A stretch of 7,648 nt of DNA. Origin: Alistipes sp. (GTDB lineage: Bacteria; Bacteroidota; Bacteroidia; Bacteroidales; Rikenellaceae). The DNA lies in assembly GCA_017384185.1 (NCBI GenBank), contig JAFNUH010000204.1, positions 1 to 7,648 of the forward strand, given 5' to 3'. Under the pieces are notes generated by a model that was not told where the DNA came from, searched no databases, and worked only from the letters and a program-made list of their open reading frames with translations. The translations under genes were made by a program, and so were the position numbers. How positions within the stretch are numbered: position 1 is the first letter of the stretch; every line of letters begins with the position of its first letter. Shown here piece after piece: positions 5,852 to 7,648 of the stretch.

Positions 5852-6967
5852 TTAAATCATATTAATTGCTATGATAAAACAAGCAATAAAAAATATAACC
5901 ATTAGTATCAATAGGAGTATGGTAAGATAGATCAAACTTGTCAATAGTGACTTGACAATCGACCTAAACCAAGTACTTGTATAAACTCTGTGGTAGGCAA
6001 TAGTCAGATAGACACACGAGCTTATCATCATCACATACTGCATCACATTCATCGGTGGCGCAATGGTCAGATGGAGTATATAGATACATATTATCAAGAA
6101 CTCCAAAAATGCCGTATAGTGCAAGGCAAAAATGAAATGATTGATGCGAGGAAGCCTTCTCCTGCGCTGTGCAAGAGCTAACGAAGCCGATAGAATTGGG
6201 GCAGTGAGTAGCATAAGCATAGGGAAATACTGCGACGTAATCCTAACAATCTCTGCCCAAATCAAATTGGTCAGCTCCAAATCAATTGTGCCAATCTTTA
6301 CCTCTGTGTTGAAATGATAATATCCGCTATCGTCAATCACAATAATCTCATCCTCGATGAACACCTGCGGGAGTACTGCCACCCACTTATCAAGCTCGTC
6401 GCCCTCAGCATCCTCTATTGTCTCTATGTTGCTTATTATGAGGGGATAGCTCTCTGCCAGCAGCAACGGAGCGTGCAGAAGAACAGTATCTCGTGGGCTC
6501 TCCTCCATCTTCTTGGCATACTCAGGGTCATTTGCCAACGTTTGGAGCTGAACACCTGAAAACACTCGCTCGTCATAGGTAATATTATGCACTGACTCGG
6601 TCATCTTGTCTGCACTCGCAAAAAAGACGAACAACATAATGAAGATACCCAACAAGAACATATTCAGCTTCAGCGGATGCATATGCGTTGAGTACTTTCC
6701 AGCGAGGAACTCGTTGGTCAGATATCCCGGGCGACGAATCAATGTCCATATAGTTTTGAAGAACTTCGTGTCCCACAAAAAGGCATTGTCGAGGTATGCC
6801 AAAATAAAACCTGTAACAGTAGGTGTTTTATCCGCAACCTCCTGTCCACAGTTGTGGCAATAATGCCCTATAAGCTCCGCACCACAATTCAGACAATGCT
6901 TGCGTGACACTTCACTCTGCCCATCGACCGCTTCGGTGTTTTCTATATTTTTATTCGTTTCTGCCAT
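5852..6967 (-). CDS. DUF3667 family zinc-ribbon integral membrane protein
   Basis: This is a 371-residue inner-membrane protein (ATG at 6967-6965). After a polar, acidic N-terminus comes a cytoplasmic-type zinc ribbon, CLNCG (25-29) and CHNCGQ (37-42), whose Cys25, 28, 37 and 40 can bind one metal ion. It continues into the DUF3667 signature: DTKFFKTIWTLIRRPGYL (66-83), EFLAGKYSTHMHPLKL (86-101). A first membrane segment follows at about 102-118. Residues 119-235 form a long acidic, probably extracytoplasmic insert with several D/E clusters. Further membrane segments lie near 248-266, 278-300, 306-325 and 338-368, where two hydrophobic stretches run together. The family is common in Bacteroidota and its function is not established. 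The ribbon suggests it senses or holds a partner at the inner membrane. It precedes and is probably coupled to the DUF4252-like gene. Confidence 0.85.
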   Translation of the reverse strand: MAETNKNIENTEAVDGQSEVSRKHCLNCGAELIGHYCHNCGQEVADKTPTVTGFILAYLDNAFLWDTKFFKTIWTLIRRPGYLTNEFLAGKYSTHMHPLKLNMFLLGIFIMLFVFFASADKMTESVHNITYDERVFSGVQLQTLANDPEYAKKMEESPRDTVLLHAPLLLAESYPLIISNIETIEDAEGDELDKWVAVLPQVFIEDEIIVIDDSGYYHFNTEVKIGTIDLELTNLIWAEIVRITSQYFPMLMLLTAPILSASLALAQRRRRLPRINHFIFALHYTAFLEFLIICIYILHLTIAPPMNVMQYVMMISSCVYLTIAYHRVYTSTWFRSIVKSLLTSLIYLTILLLILMVIFFIACFIIAINMI

Positions 6968-7005
6968 TAATTATGGAGTTAAATTTATTATCTATCTCAA
7001 TCTCC

Positions 7006-7045
7006 CCACACCAGAGCCACCCCATCGGGGCAGCTCTGATTGTGG
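7006..7045 (-). other. Long GC-rich hairpin after the LRR gene
   Basis: Three nested perfect blocks pair across an ATC loop: CCACA/TGTGG (7006-7010, 7041-7045), CAGAGC/GCTCTG (7012-7017, 7033-7038) and CCCC/GGGG (7020-7023, 7027-7030), separated by small internal loops. It starts 9 bases past the LRR gene stop codon. Neither side has a proper T-tract, so it is not a textbook intrinsic terminator. It may cap the LRR mRNA 3' end or partly terminate before the DUF3667 gene, which begins about 40 bases further on. Confidence 0.6.
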
Positions 7046-7054
7046 AAGAGGGTT

Positions 7055-7648
7055 TTATGGGAGGTCGTCACCTGTTGTAAATCCATTTTTCAACATTTCT
7101 TCGTAGGTGTCCCATTGGGTTGAATCCTGGAATTTTTTTAACTGGCTTTTTCGCACCTTGATGTAATAGAATTTTTCACAGCTCTCAAACACGTATGTTC
7201 CGATACTTGGGAACTCGGTCGTGCCATCATAACCCATAGTCAATCCAGCGAGTCTATTACAATTTAAAAAGGCGTAATTACCTATGCTTGTGACAGTATG
7301 AGGAATCCACACACTACCTGCAACAGTGTTACCATTTATAACTGTGCCACCTACGGCTGAATAGCTGAACATAAAAGGCAAAATAGTGCGGAAATGTCCT
7401 CCCATATCAACCTTTGTTACCAATTCTCCTCTATGACTATTTGCGAATAGACCTTCATCTGTTCTCACGTCGTCATTGTCATAAGCCAACTCACGATAGA
7501 TGTTGATTTCCGTCAAGGGCGACTGCCAGAATGGACCAACATCATCCCAAGTACTTGGCTGATATCCTATATGAAGCGTTTGCTCGCTATCCTCAAATGT
7601 TACTTTCGATAGTTTCCTACATTCATAAAATGCATAGTTGCCAATTTC
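7055..7648 (-). CDS. BspA-like leucine-rich-repeat (LRR_5) protein, C-terminal part
   Basis: An open frame runs from the right edge of the window to TAA at 7057-7055, giving the last 197 residues. The N-terminus is outside the window. A TTG at 7516-7514 is only an internal leucine codon, since repeat sequence continues upstream of it. BspA-type repeats are visible: EIGNYAFYECRKLSKVTF at the edge, then PHTVTSIGNYAFLNCNRLAGLT and FPSIGTYVFESCEKFYYIKV. Less regular segments between include SPLTEINIYRELAY and GLFANS, as in many gut Bacteroidales members. The final KVRKSQLKKFQDSTQW looks like the usual closing cap. There is no C-terminal type IX sorting domain or membrane anchor, so any anchoring signal must be N-terminal. 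Such proteins are usually surface-exposed and bind host or bacterial ligands. The ligand here cannot be told. Confidence 0.85.
   Translation of the reverse strand, partial: EIGNYAFYECRKLSKVTFEDSEQTLHIGYQPSTWDDVGPFWQSPLTEINIYRELAYDNDDVRTDEGLFANSHRGELVTKVDMGGHFRTILPFMFSYSAVGGTVINGNTVAGSVWIPHTVTSIGNYAFLNCNRLAGLTMGYDGTTEFPSIGTYVFESCEKFYYIKVRKSQLKKFQDSTQWDTYEEMLKNGFTTGDDLP

Noticed and set aside
6585..6776. A 63-codon minus-strand frame within the DUF3667 gene
   Set aside because: It is an out-of-frame overlap with a recognisable family gene and has no signal or domain of its own.
7514..7516. TTG start giving a complete 153-residue LRR protein
   Set aside because: The same frame stays open to the window edge and encodes a further BspA-type repeat upstream, so the gene is truncated by the window rather than starting here.

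Overview
The window looks like a Bacteroidales chromosome (Bacteroides, Prevotella or Alistipes type). The sequence is moderately AT-rich. Start codons lack obvious purine-rich Shine-Dalgarno sites. The gene families are Bacteroidota-typical: a GGGtGRT protein, DUF3667, DUF4252 and DUF3316-like proteins, a BspA-like leucine-rich-repeat protein, and lipoproteins with short acidic or lysine-rich tails after the lipobox cysteine. The genus cannot be fixed from the sequence alone.

Layout. At the left edge (1-165, + strand) is the 3' end of a highly conserved GGGtGRT gene, followed by its terminator hairpin (230-267). A second, oppositely oriented terminator (371-406) closes a long run of minus-strand genes that fills the rest of the window. 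In transcription order (right to left) the minus-strand genes are: a BspA-like LRR protein whose N-terminus lies outside the window (7648-7055); a DUF3667 zinc-ribbon membrane protein (6967-5852); a DUF4252-like secreted protein (5847-5350); an unrecognised secreted protein with a lysine/arginine-rich tail (5223-4588); a DUF3316-like outer-membrane barrel candidate (4529-3654); an S41-family peptidase lipoprotein (3639-2602); and a 706-residue lipoprotein (2544-424).

How they may work together. Every complete minus-strand product is predicted to be exported or membrane-bound, and no cytoplasmic enzyme or regulator is visible. Gaps are 4 bases (DUF3667/DUF4252), 14 bases (barrel/peptidase) and 57 to 126 bases elsewhere. 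The only strong minus-strand terminator is the one after the last gene. One or a few co-transcribed cell-envelope units therefore seem likely, but this is inference from spacing. The most interesting gene is the last. Residues about 315-705 of the 706-residue lipoprotein resemble the leukocidin/alpha-hemolysin beta-barrel pore-forming fold, here joined to an N-terminal domain I do not recognise and tethered by a lipid anchor. It sits directly downstream of the S41 peptidase, in which the usual Ser/Lys-dyad lysine position appears to be glycine.

No tRNA, rRNA, CRISPR array, insertion sequence or phage gene was seen. No stretch over 300 bases is without a gene. No convincing Bacteroides-type promoter (TTTG ... 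TAnnTTTG) was found upstream of any minus-strand gene.
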